A stretch of DNA of 64,000 nucleotides from Allorhizobium ampelinum S4 (GCF_000016285.1 NC_011989.1:1119001-1183000); one strand, 5' to 3'. Counted from the stretch's first letter, positions 7,820 through 16,658 are shown. The notes: generated from the letters alone by a model not told the origin. Program-made: numbers and translations.

Positions 7820-8171
7820 GCAAGCAACCTAATCGGCAGATCAGCATAGTGCGGCATCTGTGTAAGTTTCAAGACACGGCTGTGTCTGGTCCAGACATTT
7901 ACATCTGTTTGCAGCATCGGTGCGGACAACCTTTACTGTCTTTTTACGCGAGTTTTCGCGGTCACACCAGTTTTGGTGCTTCCCCTGCGGGCCTCTTGGT
8001 CTCCTTACCTTCGTCCTGGGTTTTCTCTCTGAAAAAGGGACGGGCGGTCGTGCCGGTTTGGCTGGGTCCGCGCGTGGGAGAGACCCCTGAAAACGGGGAG
8101 GGGGTGGATGTCGCCCTGGCGTGGTTGGCGGCCGGTTTGCGGATTTCTAGTTATTTTCAAGGAGATTTTTT
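7820..8171. other. Intergenic region between antisense MFS gene and tail-tube gene
   Basis: This 352-base gap holds the likely promoter of the minus-strand MFS gene, the dyad annotated at 7883-7897, and a second imperfect hairpin AGACAC...GTGTCT at 7872-7887 that overlaps it. The half next to the tail gene has no convincing ORF. It ends in a strong AAGGAG ribosome site at 8159-8164 for the tail-tube gene. The tail genes must be transcribed through or from this gap, since the head operon runs into the antisense gene. Confidence 0.6.
7883..7897. promoter_or_regulatory. Perfect 15-bp dyad upstream of MFS gene
   Basis: TGTCTGG-T-CCAGACA is a perfect 7-1-7 inverted repeat, 64 bases upstream of the MFS start on the minus strand. 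Size and symmetry are those of a dimeric repressor site of the TetR or MarR class. No regulator gene is adjacent, so the cognate protein is unknown. Confidence 0.45.
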
Positions 8172-8582
8172 ATGGTGGCCCAGAGGGGTAAGGACCTGCT
8201 GCTGAAGATTATCAGCGGCAGCGATTATATAACCGTTGCAGGACTGCGTTCGCGCAAACTGGCTTTCAATGCCGAAACCGTCGATGTGACCGATGCCGAC
8301 AGCGCCGGGCGCTGGCGTGAGCTTTTGGCCGGTGCCGGTGCCAAACGCGCCTCGCTATCGGGGGCCGGGTTGTTCAAGGACCAGTCCTCCGATGAACTGG
8401 TCCGGGCGGCGTTTTTTGCCGGTTCGGTGTTGAGCTGGCAGGTGGTGATCCCGGCTTTTGGCACGGTGACTGGCCTGTTTCAGGTGACAGCGCTGGACTA
8501 TTCCGGCGAGCATGACGGCGAGTTGAAATTCGACATCGCGCTGGAATCGGCAGGGGCGATTGCCTTTGAGGTGACGTCATGA
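8172..8582 (+). CDS. Major tail tube protein, TP901-1 type (GTA ORFg9-like)
   Basis: A 136-aa protein of the TP901-1 major tail family, the subunit of the tail tube. The opening VAQRGKDLLLKI, the ETVDVTDADSAGRWRELLAG block near residues 38-57 and the C-terminal EHDGELKFDIALESAGAI are diagnostic. Start ATG 8172 follows AAGGAGATTTTTT. The stop overlaps the next ATG (ATGA at 8579-8582). It opens the tail half of the cluster after the MFS interruption, so it needs its own promoter in the preceding gap. Confidence 0.88.
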   Translation: MVAQRGKDLLLKIISGSDYITVAGLRSRKLAFNAETVDVTDADSAGRWRELLAGAGAKRASLSGAGLFKDQSSDELVRAAFFAGSVLSWQVVIPAFGTVTGLFQVTALDYSGEHDGELKFDIALESAGAIAFEVTS

Positions 8583-8998
8583 ACGGGGGGACGGGGAATG
8601 TTAGTATGGGCGTGCGCGCCAACCGCAGGCGCGGCGAAGTGGAAGCGGTGATTGATGGCGAGCGGCGGATTTTATGCCTGACGCTGGGCGCGCTGGCCGA
8701 ACTGGAAACCGCCTTTGCCGCCGACAGTCTGGCGGATCTTGCCCTGCGGTTTTCCAGTGGCAAGCTTTCCAGCCGCGACCTGATCCGCATTCTGGCGGTC
8801 GGTTTGCGGGGCGGCGGCAATTGTTGCGCCGATGAGGATGTCGCCGACATGTGCGTCGAGGGTGGGCTTGCGGCCTGCGTCGCCATTGTCCGCGAATTGC
8901 TGCTCGTTACGTTTGGAACTGCTGATCAGGCGGCTTCGACCGGCCACACCTCGACCGGCCACGCCCCGGCCATGGAGGGCGATCCCGCCCGCCCTTGA
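8579..8998 (+). CDS. GTA gp10-family tail assembly protein
   Basis: A 139-aa protein of the gene transfer agent gp10-type family. Recognisable parts are RRRGEVEAVIDGERRILCLTLGALAELETAF (residues 17-47) and SSRDLIRILAVGLRGGGN (about 62-80). It is thought to act like a tail assembly chaperone. The C-terminus is a short low-complexity Thr/His/Pro run (STGHTSTGHAPA) that is probably disordered. It overlaps both neighbours by 4 bp, the usual arrangement for coupled tail chaperone genes. Confidence 0.8.
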   Translation: MNGGTGNVSMGVRANRRRGEVEAVIDGERRILCLTLGALAELETAFAADSLADLALRFSSGKLSSRDLIRILAVGLRGGGNCCADEDVADMCVEGGLAACVAIVRELLLVTFGTADQAASTGHTSTGHAPAMEGDPARP

Positions 8999-9246
8999 GT
9001 GCCGCAGCGGGTCGATCCGACACGGCAAAGCCGCCTCCCTTTCCCTGGGAGGCGGTGATGCATGCCGGATTTCACCTGCTGCGGCTGACCCCGCAGGCCT
9101 TCTGGGCGCTGACCCCGCGTGAATTCGCTGCCATGAGCGGGGCGTTTCGCCCCGTCGCCACCGCTCGCGCTGAGCTTGCCCGTGCCGACCTGGAGGCGCT
9201 GATGGCCCGCTATCCTGACCGTGCCTTCCTGACCGCAACATATTAA
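8995..9246 (+). CDS. Phage tail assembly chaperone, DUF2376-like (83 aa)
   Basis: The product contains FPWEAVMHAGFHLL and LTPQAFWALTPREFAAM, the hallmarks of the short DUF2376 proteins that follow GTA gp10. The start matters: an ATG at 9058 would remove the conserved FPW motif, so I take TTG 8995, which overlaps the previous gene by 4 bp. The C-terminal helix (ARADLEALMARYPD) is typical. It is cytosolic and likely guides tape-measure assembly. Confidence 0.75.
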   Translation: MSAAAGRSDTAKPPPFPWEAVMHAGFHLLRLTPQAFWALTPREFAAMSGAFRPVATARAELARADLEALMARYPDRAFLTATY

Positions 9247-9256
9247 GAGGTAGACC

Positions 9257-9856
9257 ATGGCCGATGACGATACCCTGTCCTTCGGGATCGATCTCGATGC
9301 TTCCGGGGCGACCAAGACCCTCGACGATCTGGAAAGCCGCTCGAAAAGCTTTGGCAGCGCGCTGACATCGGCGCTGAAAAGCGCCACGAGCGGTGGCGGC
9401 GATCTGGAAGACACGCTGAAATCGCTGGCGAGCCAATTGTCCAACATCACCCTATCGTCCGGGCTGCAACCGTTGCAAAGCAGTCTGTCGTCGCTGGCCT
9501 CCAGTGCCACCTCCAGCCTGTCATCGGGGATCAGCTCGCTGTTTGCCTTTGAGAAGGGCGGCGTGCCTGGCTCGATCACGCCTTTTGCCTCTGGTGGGGT
9601 GGTGTCCAGCCCCACCTATTTCGGCATGGATGGCGGCAATACCGGGCTGATGGGCGAGGCAGGCAGCGAGGCGATCCTGCCGCTGAAACGCGGCTCGGAC
9701 GGATCGCTGGGGGTTGCCACCCAGGGCGGCGGCTCCTCCGGCACGCAGGTCAATGTCAACGTCACCACCCAGGATGCGTCGAGCTTCACCAAGAGCCAGT
9801 CGCAGATTTCCAGCCTGCTGGCGCGTTCCGTCAAGCGCGGTCAGCGCAATTTGTGA
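9257..9856 (+). CDS. Short tail tape measure protein (GTA ORFg11-like)
   Basis: A 199-aa protein with a low-complexity Ser/Leu-rich helical N-terminal half and a C-terminal block FEKGGVPGSITPFASGGVV...GLMGEAGSEAILPLKRGSDG. That block is the conserved C-terminal tail of GTA and lambdoid tape measures. It sets tail length and is far shorter than in long-tailed phages, in line with rhizobial GTA-like clusters. The AGAGG ribosome site sits directly upstream. A shadow ORF on the other strand has no support. Confidence 0.82.
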   Translation: MADDDTLSFGIDLDASGATKTLDDLESRSKSFGSALTSALKSATSGGGDLEDTLKSLASQLSNITLSSGLQPLQSSLSSLASSATSSLSSGISSLFAFEKGGVPGSITPFASGGVVSSPTYFGMDGGNTGLMGEAGSEAILPLKRGSDGSLGVATQGGGSSGTQVNVNVTTQDASSFTKSQSQISSLLARSVKRGQRNL

Positions 9857-9865
9857 GGTGAAACC

Positions 9866-10501
9866 ATGGCAACCGCCTTTCACGAGGTGCGCTTTCCGCT
9901 GCGCGTGTCGCTCTCGACCAGCGGCGGGCCGGTGCGGCGCACGGATATTGTCAACCTGTCGAATGGCCGCGAAGTGCGCAACCAGCGCTGGGCCAATTCG
10001 CGCCGCAGCTATGATGCCGGGTCGGGGGTGAAATCGCTTGCCGATCTCTACACGGTGCTGGAGTTTTTCGAGGCGCGTGGCGGCCAGATGGCCGGGTTCC
10101 GGTTTCGAGATCCGCTGGATTCCAATTCCGCCGGGCCGGGGCGGGCCGTGAGTGCTGAAGACCAAAAGATCGGCACCGGCGATGGCGTGACCGCCAGCTT
10201 TCAACTGGTCAAGACCTATGGCGATGCCGGTGGCGGCTGGAGCCGCAGCATTGCCAAGCCAGTTGATGGCACCGTGCTGATTTCGGTGGATGGCGTGCCG
10301 GTCAACGGTTTCAACTGCGATAGCACCACCGGGCTAGTGTCCTTCAATCAGGATTTTATTCCTGCCTCCGGTGCCGTCATCCGGGCGGGCTTTCAATTCG
10401 ATGTGCCGGTGCGTTTCGATACCGACCGGATCGAAATCAATCTCGAAGCCTTCAATGCTGGCAGCATTCCTTCGATTTCGCTGACGGAGATCATTCCATG
10501 A
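9866..10501 (+). CDS. DUF2460 distal tail protein (GTA ORFg12-like)
   Basis: A 211-aa DUF2460/TIGR02217-type protein. It begins ATAFHEVRFPLRVSLSTSGG and contains GREVRNQRWANSRRSYDAGSGVKSLADLYTVLEFFEARGG near residues 30-70, followed by GFRFRDPLD, all strongly conserved in the family. It forms the distal tail ring linking tube to baseplate. The ATG follows GAGGTGAAACC. The final ATGA overlaps the next gene. Intact. Confidence 0.9.
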   Translation: MATAFHEVRFPLRVSLSTSGGPVRRTDIVNLSNGREVRNQRWANSRRSYDAGSGVKSLADLYTVLEFFEARGGQMAGFRFRDPLDSNSAGPGRAVSAEDQKIGTGDGVTASFQLVKTYGDAGGGWSRSIAKPVDGTVLISVDGVPVNGFNCDSTTGLVSFNQDFIPASGAVIRAGFQFDVPVRFDTDRIEINLEAFNAGSIPSISLTEIIP

Positions 10502-11388
10502 GGACAATTGATGCCGCTTTGGCGCGTCATCTGGCGGGCGACGCCACGACGCTGTGCACCTGCTGGCGCGTCACCCGCAGCGATGGGCTGGTTTTGGGCT
10601 TTACCGATCATGATCGGGACCTGACCCTGCGCGGTACACTGTTTCATGCCGCCAGCGGCTTTTCCGCCAGCGATGGTGAGGCAGAAAACAGCCTATCGGC
10701 GCCGACCTCCGAAGTTGCCGGTGGTTTTTCCAGCGAGGTGATTACCGAGGCCGATCTGATTGCCGGGCGCTATGACGGTGCGCGCATTGAGGTCTATCGT
10801 GTCAACTGGCAGGTGCCGGACCAGCATGTCCTACTCAAGGTGCAGGATGTTGGCGAGGTCAAGCGCCAGACGGGGCAGTTTACCGCCGAATTGCGCAGCT
10901 TTGCCGCCAAGCTCTCCCAGGATCAGGGCCGCACGCTTGGTCGCCGCTGCGATGCCAGCCTGGGCGATAGCCGCTGCGGTATCGACTTGAGCATTGAGGG
11001 CCGCACCGTCAGCGCTGTTCTGGTGGCGATGGCAGCGTCCGACCGGCTCACGGTTTCGGGGCTGGATGCCTATGGTGAAGACCATTTCCGCTATGGCCGA
11101 ATCACCGTCACATCAGGGGCCGAGACCGGCCTGACCGCCGAGATTGAAACCAGCCGCCCTGGAGAAGACGGCACGGAGCTGACACTGTGGCTGCCCTTGG
11201 AGGTGACATTGTCACCGGGCGATGCACTGAGCATCAGCATCGGCTGCGACAAACGCTTCGCCACCTGCCGCGACAGCTTCGCCAACGCCGCCAACTTCCG
11301 CGGTTTCCCGCATATGCCGGGCAGCGATTTCGCCTATTCCTATGTCAGCGGCCAGACGACCCATGACGGGTCGGTGCTGTTTGAGTGA
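10498..11388 (+). CDS. DUF2163 baseplate hub protein (GTA ORFg13-like)
   Basis: A 296-aa DUF2163 protein, the GTA baseplate hub. N-terminal markers are ALARHLAGDATTLCTCWRVTRSDG and GFTDHDRDL. C-terminal markers are the cysteine-rich GRRCDASLGDSRCGIDL and CDKRFATCRDSFANAANFRGFPHMPGSDF segments, where paired cysteines may coordinate a metal or Fe-S centre as proposed for GTA hub proteins. It overlaps the upstream gene by 4 bp and lies 10 bp before the peptidase. Confidence 0.9.
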   Translation: MRTIDAALARHLAGDATTLCTCWRVTRSDGLVLGFTDHDRDLTLRGTLFHAASGFSASDGEAENSLSAPTSEVAGGFSSEVITEADLIAGRYDGARIEVYRVNWQVPDQHVLLKVQDVGEVKRQTGQFTAELRSFAAKLSQDQGRTLGRRCDASLGDSRCGIDLSIEGRTVSAVLVAMAASDRLTVSGLDAYGEDHFRYGRITVTSGAETGLTAEIETSRPGEDGTELTLWLPLEVTLSPGDALSISIGCDKRFATCRDSFANAANFRGFPHMPGSDFAYSYVSGQTTHDGSVLFE

Positions 11389-11398
11389 GGGGGATTGC

Positions 11399-11833
11399 AT
11401 GCCCTCCATCAACACCCGAGTCCTCACCCTCGCCGAGGGTTGGATTGGTACGCCCTATCGCCATCAGGCCTCCACCAAGGGTGTCGGCTGCGATTGTCTT
11501 GGTCTGATCCGGGGCATCTGGCGGGAGCTTTATGGGCAGGAGCCTGAAGTCACGCCTGCCTATGCGCCTGACTGGGCCGAGCGGTCGGGAGAGGACCGGT
11601 TGATCGAGGCGGCGCGGCGGCATTTCATCCTGATCAACAGTCTTGGCGAGGCTTTGCCCGGTGATCTCCTGGTCTTCCGGTTTCGCGCCCATTACGCCGC
11701 CAAGCATCTGGGGCTTTTGGCGGCGGACTAGCAGTTTATTCACGCCTATGAGCAGGCGGCTGTGGTTCGCTCCGCTCTGGTGCCCGCCTGGCGGCGGCGT
11801 GTCGCGGGCGTCTATCGTTTTCCGGAGAAGTGA
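11399..11833 (+). pseudogene. NlpC/P60 tail peptidase interrupted by in-frame TAG (GTA ORFg14-like)
   Basis: The frame from ATG 11399 encodes a 144-residue NlpC/P60 peptidase that degrades cell-wall peptides during particle entry. Residues 1-110 include GWIGTPYRHQ and the catalytic cysteine in VGCDCLGLIRG, plus the histidine in AKHLGLL. A TAG at 11729-11731 then stops the frame. The same frame continues without further stops to TGA 11833, reading QFIHAYEQAAVVRSALVP and then a family-typical end VAGVYRFPEK. The FIHA histidine, usually the third catalytic residue, lies after the stop. This is a single-base lesion (CAG or similar to TAG), a sequencing error, or a suppressed stop. The following gene starts 4 bp later and is intact. 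Confidence 0.85.
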
Positions 11834-11836
11834 TCG

Positions 11837-14800
11837 ATGGCAACTCTTGTTTTCCAGGCAGCCGGTGCGGCCATCGGCAGCATATTCGGGCCTGTTGGTA
11901 CCATGCTGGGCCGCGCCGTAGGGTCGCTGGCCGGCAATATGGTCGATCAGGCGCTGATCAACGGCAGCTCCACCACGACAGGCTCGCATCTGTCGTCGGC
12001 GCGGATCGGCGGGGCCAGCGAAGGCACGGCGCTGAACCGGGCCTATGGCACGGTGCGCATCGGCGGCACGTTGATCTGGGCGACGCGGTTTGAGGAAAAG
12101 ACCACCACCGAGACCTCCGGCAGTAAATCCACCGGCACCAAGACCAAGAGTTACGATTATTACGGCAATCTGGCGCTGGCTTTGTGCGAAGGACCGGTGG
12201 CAGCCATCCGCCGGGTCTGGGCCGATGGCGAGGAAGTGGATCTGACCGAGGTTGAGATGCGCTTTTATCCGGGCAGTGAGGATCAGGGCGTCGATCCGCT
12301 GATTGCCGCCAAACAAGGCGAGGGCAATGCGCCCGCCTATCGCGGCGTCGCCTATGTGGTGTTCGAGCGCCTGCCGCTCGACGATTACGGCAACCGTCTC
12401 CCCGTGCTGCAATTTGAGGTGATCCGTCCGCTGGGCAGGCTGGAAAGCCAGGTCAGGGCCGTCACCATCATTCCCGGTGCCACCGAGCATGGTTATGCCA
12501 CGACAGCCATTACCGAGGAAACCGGCGATGGCGAAGAGCGGATCATCAACCGCAATACGCTGGTGGCCGCCACTGACTGGCAAGCCTCTCTGGATGAATT
12601 GCAGGCGGTGTGTCCCAATCTCGTCCGTGCTGCGCTTGTTGTCAGCTGGTTCGGCACCGATCTGCGGGCCGATCAATGCGCTATCGTGCCAGGGGTCGAA
12701 GTGGCGAGGCGTGACGAGGAGAGCCGCGCCTGGAATGTTGCGGGCATCGGGCGCTCACAGGCCCGGCTGGTCAGCCAGAGCGGCGGCGGCCCGGCCTATG
12801 GCGGCACGCCCAGTGATAAAAGCGTCATCGAGGCGATCAAGGATCTGAACAGCCGGGGCATTGCCACCTGCCTCTATCCTTTTGTGATGATGGATATTCC
12901 CTCCGGCAACGGACTGACTGATCCTTATGGCGGGACAGAACAGGCGGCCTATCCCTGGCGTGGTCGCATCACCTGTTCGCCGGCCCCTGATCTTGCCGGC
13001 TCGCCTGATGGGACGGACGCGGTGGACGCCATCATCGAGGCCTTCATGGGCAAGACCACGGTCGATGATTTCTTCTTGCTCGGCACCACGATCCTTTATA
13101 CCGGCAACAAGAATGGCCGTGATAGTGGCTATCGGCGTCTGGTGCTGCATTCTGCGCTGCTGGCTAAAGCCGCAGGCGGGGTGGACAGTTTCGTGATCGG
13201 CTCGGAACTGAAGGGCCTGACCACCCTGCGCGGTGCGGATAACAGCTTTCCCTTCGTCACCGCCTTGATGCAATTGGCTGAGGATGTGCGCGCCATTCTG
13301 GGGAGCGGAACCAAGCTGACCTACGGGGCCGATTGGAGCGAGTATTTCGGCTATCATCCTGATGACGGGTCCGGTGATGTGTTCTTCCATCTCGATCCGC
13401 TCTGGGCCTGCGCGGCCATCGACGCTGTCGGCATCGACAATTACATGCCGCTTTCGGACTGGAACGACGCGGATTTTACTGCCGATAATCCGGATGGGTT
13501 TATCATTGCCGATGACCGTGCCGCCATGCAGGCGCAGATCGCTGCCGGGGAGGGCTATGACTGGTATTACCCAAGCCTTGCCGCCCGCAAGAAACGCGAG
13601 CGGGCCGCCATTACCGACGGGCTGGCGGGCAAGCCCTGGGTCTATCGCTATAAGGACATCCAGTCCTGGTGGGAAAACCACCATTACAACAGGGTCGGCG
13701 GTGTTGAGCTTTCCGCGCCAAGCGCCTGGATGCCGAAGCAGAAACCGATCTGGTTTACCGAATTGGGCTGCCCGGCGGTGGAGCGTGGTGCCAACCAGCC
13801 GAACGTGTTTCCCGATCCGAAATCCTCGGAAAATGCGCTTCCCTATTTCTCTTCCGGCATGCGCTCGGATGCCATGCAGCGGCGGTTTCTTGAAGCGCAT
13901 CTGGGGTATTGGCAGGGAGAGGCGGCACCCGCTGGCATGGTCGATGCCGACCACATCTTTCTCTGGACCTGGGACAGCCGGCCCTTTCCGGCCTTTCCCT
14001 ATGATACCGATCTGTTTGCTGATGGCGACAATTGGCGCAGCGGCCATTGGCTGAACGGCAGGCTGGGCGGCGGCACGCTGGCCGAGGTGATTGCCGCGAT
14101 ATTGGAAGATTGCGGCTTTACCGATTACGATGTGTCCGCCGTGACCGGTGATCTCTCTGGCTATGTGCAGGGCGATGTCTCCTCGGCCCGCAGCCTGATC
14201 GAGCCGCTGACCGAGGCTTTCCTGATCGACGTGATCGAGGATGGCGCTGTGCTGCGGTTCCGCTCACGCCAGGCGGCCAGTTTGAAGGCGGTCGAGACCC
14301 GGGTTTTCGTCGATACCGAAGACGAACCGTTCTGGACCGAGACCCGGGGTGATAGCACCGATTATGCCGGTCAGGCCGTATTGGATTTTTACGATCCCGC
14401 TAATGATTACGAGGATGCCAGCGTCCGCTCGCGCCGCGTGGTGGGGACATCCGCCAAGCTTCTGTCCAGTGATCTGCCTGCGGTGCTGGATGAGGCGAGC
14501 GCTTTGGCCGTGGTTGAAACGCAATTGCGCGATCACCGGATCGGGCGGCGCAGCCTGACCCTGTCGCTATCGCCCTCGCAGCTGGCGCTTCAGCCCGGTG
14601 ACGTGCTGACCTTGCCGGACGGGCCATCCGGCCGGTTCCTGATCACCCGGATCGAAGACAGCAGCACGCTGTCGTTGGAATTGACCGAAGTGGCAGCGCC
14701 GGTGTCCAGCGCGATTACGGTTGCCAGCAGCGGGCGGGTGCAGAGCGGGCGGGCTTCGGACGGGTTTGCGCCGCTGTGGCGGCTGATGGACCTGCCACGC

Positions 14801-15694
14801 CTTGATGATGGCGAGGACGGCAGTTTTGCGCGCGCGGCGGCCTATGCCAGTCCCTGGCGCAAGATCGTGCTGTCGTCATCCGCCGAGACCGAGAACTATG
14901 CGACCCGCGCCGTGGTGGAAGGGCCTGCGACACTCGGCACCCTGTCATCGGCATTGGCTGCGGGTGTGTCGGGCCGGTTCGATAGGGCCAATCGTCTGAG
15001 TGTCACCCTGTCCTATGGCAGTTTTTCCTCCGGCTCGCGGCTGTCGGTGTTGAACGGCGACAATCGGCTGGTGGTCAAGGCGGCCAACGATATCTGGGAG
15101 GTGATCGGTTTCCAGACGGCGGACGAGGTGGAAAGTGGCGTCTGGCAATTGTCCGGCCTGTTGCGCGGCCTCTATGGCACGGAGGACGCCATGGCCGCAG
15201 GCGCGGTCTCCGGCGCGCAGGTGGTTCTGCTCAACAGTGCGGTGACTGCGCTTGACCTTGCCGATAGCGAAATCGGCCTGACGCTGAACTGGATCGCCGA
15301 GGCCGCAGGCACCAGCCTTGCGGCCAAGGGACCGGTCAGCTTTTCCGGTGGCGTGCGGGCGCTGACCCCGCTTTCCCCGGTGCATCTGCGCGCCAGCCGC
15401 GCGCCCAGCGGCGATATTGCGCTGAGCTGGGTCCGGCGCGGCCGCACCGATGCGGATAATTGGACGCCATCCGATATTCCGCTCGATGAGGAAAGCGAAC
15501 GCTACCAACTCGATATTCTCGACGCTGGAAAGGCGGTGCTGCTCAGCGTCACCCTGACATCTGCGGCCTACACCTACAGCGCCGAGTTGCAGGCCACAGA
15601 CTTTGGCGTGGCACCCTCGACGCTTGCCATCCGGGTCCGCCAGATTGGCCGTCATGCCAGCGGCATAGCGGCTGAAGCACAGTTCACTTTCTGA
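11837..15694 (+). CDS. Megatron: GTA TIM-barrel/host-specificity tail fibre protein (ORFg15-like)
   Basis: A 1285-aa baseplate protein, the largest of the cluster. Residues 1-110 form a glycine-rich N-terminus with GAAIGSIFGPVGTMLGRAVG. Residues about 330-700 form the GTA TIM-barrel (glycoside-hydrolase-like) domain, with ADWSEYFGYHP, AVGIDNYMPLSDW and KPIWFTELGCPAVERGANQPN. The C-terminal third is a phage tail-J-like beta region with the late LSGLLRGLYGTEDAM motif. It probably contacts and locally digests the envelope of the recipient. No frameshift is visible. It is preceded by the broken peptidase with a 3-base gap, so its translation may depend on readthrough or on the GATCG-spaced start. 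Confidence 0.9.
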   Translation: MATLVFQAAGAAIGSIFGPVGTMLGRAVGSLAGNMVDQALINGSSTTTGSHLSSARIGGASEGTALNRAYGTVRIGGTLIWATRFEEKTTTETSGSKSTGTKTKSYDYYGNLALALCEGPVAAIRRVWADGEEVDLTEVEMRFYPGSEDQGVDPLIAAKQGEGNAPAYRGVAYVVFERLPLDDYGNRLPVLQFEVIRPLGRLESQVRAVTIIPGATEHGYATTAITEETGDGEERIINRNTLVAATDWQASLDELQAVCPNLVRAALVVSWFGTDLRADQCAIVPGVEVARRDEESRAWNVAGIGRSQARLVSQSGGGPAYGGTPSDKSVIEAIKDLNSRGIATCLYPFVMMDIPSGNGLTDPYGGTEQAAYPWRGRITCSPAPDLAGSPDGTDAVDAIIEAFMGKTTVDDFFLLGTTILYTGNKNGRDSGYRRLVLHSALLAKAAGGVDSFVIGSELKGLTTLRGADNSFPFVTALMQLAEDVRAILGSGTKLTYGADWSEYFGYHPDDGSGDVFFHLDPLWACAAIDAVGIDNYMPLSDWNDADFTADNPDGFIIADDRAAMQAQIAAGEGYDWYYPSLAARKKRERAAITDGLAGKPWVYRYKDIQSWWENHHYNRVGGVELSAPSAWMPKQKPIWFTELGCPAVERGANQPNVFPDPKSSENALPYFSSGMRSDAMQRRFLEAHLGYWQGEAAPAGMVDADHIFLWTWDSRPFPAFPYDTDLFADGDNWRSGHWLNGRLGGGTLAEVIAAILEDCGFTDYDVSAVTGDLSGYVQGDVSSARSLIEPLTEAFLIDVIEDGAVLRFRSRQAASLKAVETRVFVDTEDEPFWTETRGDSTDYAGQAVLDFYDPANDYEDASVRSRRVVGTSAKLLSSDLPAVLDEASALAVVETQLRDHRIGRRSLTLSLSPSQLALQPGDVLTLPDGPSGRFLITRIEDSSTLSLELTEVAAPVSSAITVASSGRVQSGRASDGFAPLWRLMDLPRLDDGEDGSFARAAAYASPWRKIVLSSSAETENYATRAVVEGPATLGTLSSALAAGVSGRFDRANRLSVTLSYGSFSSGSRLSVLNGDNRLVVKAANDIWEVIGFQTADEVESGVWQLSGLLRGLYGTEDAMAAGAVSGAQVVLLNSAVTALDLADSEIGLTLNWIAEAAGTSLAAKGPVSFSGGVRALTPLSPVHLRASRAPSGDIALSWVRRGRTDADNWTPSDIPLDEESERYQLDILDAGKAVLLSVTLTSAAYTYSAELQATDFGVAPSTLAIRVRQIGRHASGIAAEAQFTF

Positions 15695-15737
15695 TCTTCA
15701 ACCCAAAAACCTCCACCGAAAAACAAGGGAAATTGAC

Positions 15738-15977
15738 ATGAATGACGGCAAACCGTGGTATCTGTCCAAGACTGTCTGGGGTGCGCTGGTCGCTATCCTG
15801 GCGTCCGGCCTGCAACTTGGCGGGTTCGAGCTTGGTGTTCTGGAACAGGGTCAGTTGACCGATGGACTGGTGGCGCTGGCCGGATCGGTGGGCGGGCTGG
15901 TGGCGCTCTATGGTCGGCTGGTGGCAAGCCACGCCATCGTCCCCCAGGCGAACCGGCCGCCCCCGGAAAAACCCTGA
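15738..15977 (+). CDS. Small holin-like membrane protein (79 aa)
   Basis: A 79-aa protein with two hydrophobic helices, about residues 10-30 and 42-60, a short polar turn between them and a Pro-rich, charged tail (QANRPPPEKP). The size and two-helix topology fit class II holins, which would release the GH19 endolysin from the start of the cluster. It lies 43 bp after the megatron with a CAAGGGAAATTGAC leader. Function is inferred from topology and position. It could also be an unrelated small membrane protein. Confidence 0.6.
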   Translation: MNDGKPWYLSKTVWGALVAILASGLQLGGFELGVLEQGQLTDGLVALAGSVGGLVALYGRLVASHAIVPQANRPPPEKP

Positions 15978-16156
15978 ACGGCAATGGATATCGCTCCTAA
16001 TCTGCCAATAATCTCATAAATTGAAATGCTTGGCCTGTCGCAGATCTGTCATGCAGATCGTGCCACAGGCCAAGATTACCATGCATTCATTTGCCATTCA
16101 GCCGCTCTTCGGTAACACTGACACCACGATAACCGAATGCGGCAGAGTGGCAGTTG

Positions 16157-16525
16157 ATGGCATCCAAATCGATCATAGGCAGTATCGCAGCCGGGCTTAT
16201 TGCCTGGACGGTACCGGCGACCACAACGCCGGTCCCCGATGCCGTGCCTATGTCGCAGATGTTGTCTGGCCCCAGTGGGTCGTCTGCACCTGTCATCGTC
16301 CAGGCGCAGAACCAGAATCAGAACAACGACAATTCCGACAGTAACGACAGCAAATCCAATGGCAGGGTCGATTGCCGTTCGGCGGCGCTCAGGGCCGTTG
16401 AGCAGGCGGGTGGGCAATTGCTCTCGGTGCGGCTGTCGGGCGGCCAATGCGTGATTACCATCCTCGTGCCGGGCACCGGCGACAATGCTCGGCCTCGCAA
16501 GATGACGGTCCAGGTGTCCCGCTGA
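16157..16525 (+). CDS. Secreted PepSY-like protein upstream of feuPQ
   Basis: A 122-aa exported protein. A hydrophobic N-terminus (about residues 4-22, ending ATTTPVP) acts as a signal sequence. A Gln/Asn/Asp-rich low-complexity stretch (about 48-70) is followed by a PepSY-like domain starting CRSAALRAVEQAGGQ and ending RKMTVQVSR. Two cysteines (about 76 and 101) could pair in the periplasm. ATG 16157 is chosen over the TTG just before it. It sits 133 bp upstream of feuP. In S. meliloti a small periplasmic modulator, FeuN, acts on FeuQ and is encoded beside feuP. This is the positional candidate, but homology cannot be shown here. Confidence 0.6.
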   Translation: MASKSIIGSIAAGLIAWTVPATTTPVPDAVPMSQMLSGPSGSSAPVIVQAQNQNQNNDNSDSNDSKSNGRVDCRSAALRAVEQAGGQLLSVRLSGGQCVITILVPGTGDNARPRKMTVQVSR

Positions 16526-16658
16526 GGCTGGTTTTGAGCCAAGGGGTAGTGTAAGGCTTTCTATCTGTTGGTTATTTTTTCTCATGCGGTCTGGTTTTCG
16601 GGACCTGCCCGCGGGATCGCCCGGCTGGCGCCAGCATGGCAAAACGGAGAAGTGAAGA

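Noticed and set aside
8995..9246. Start at ATG 9058 for the tail chaperone
   Set aside because: It would remove the conserved FPW motif; TTG 8995 keeps it and overlaps the upstream gene.
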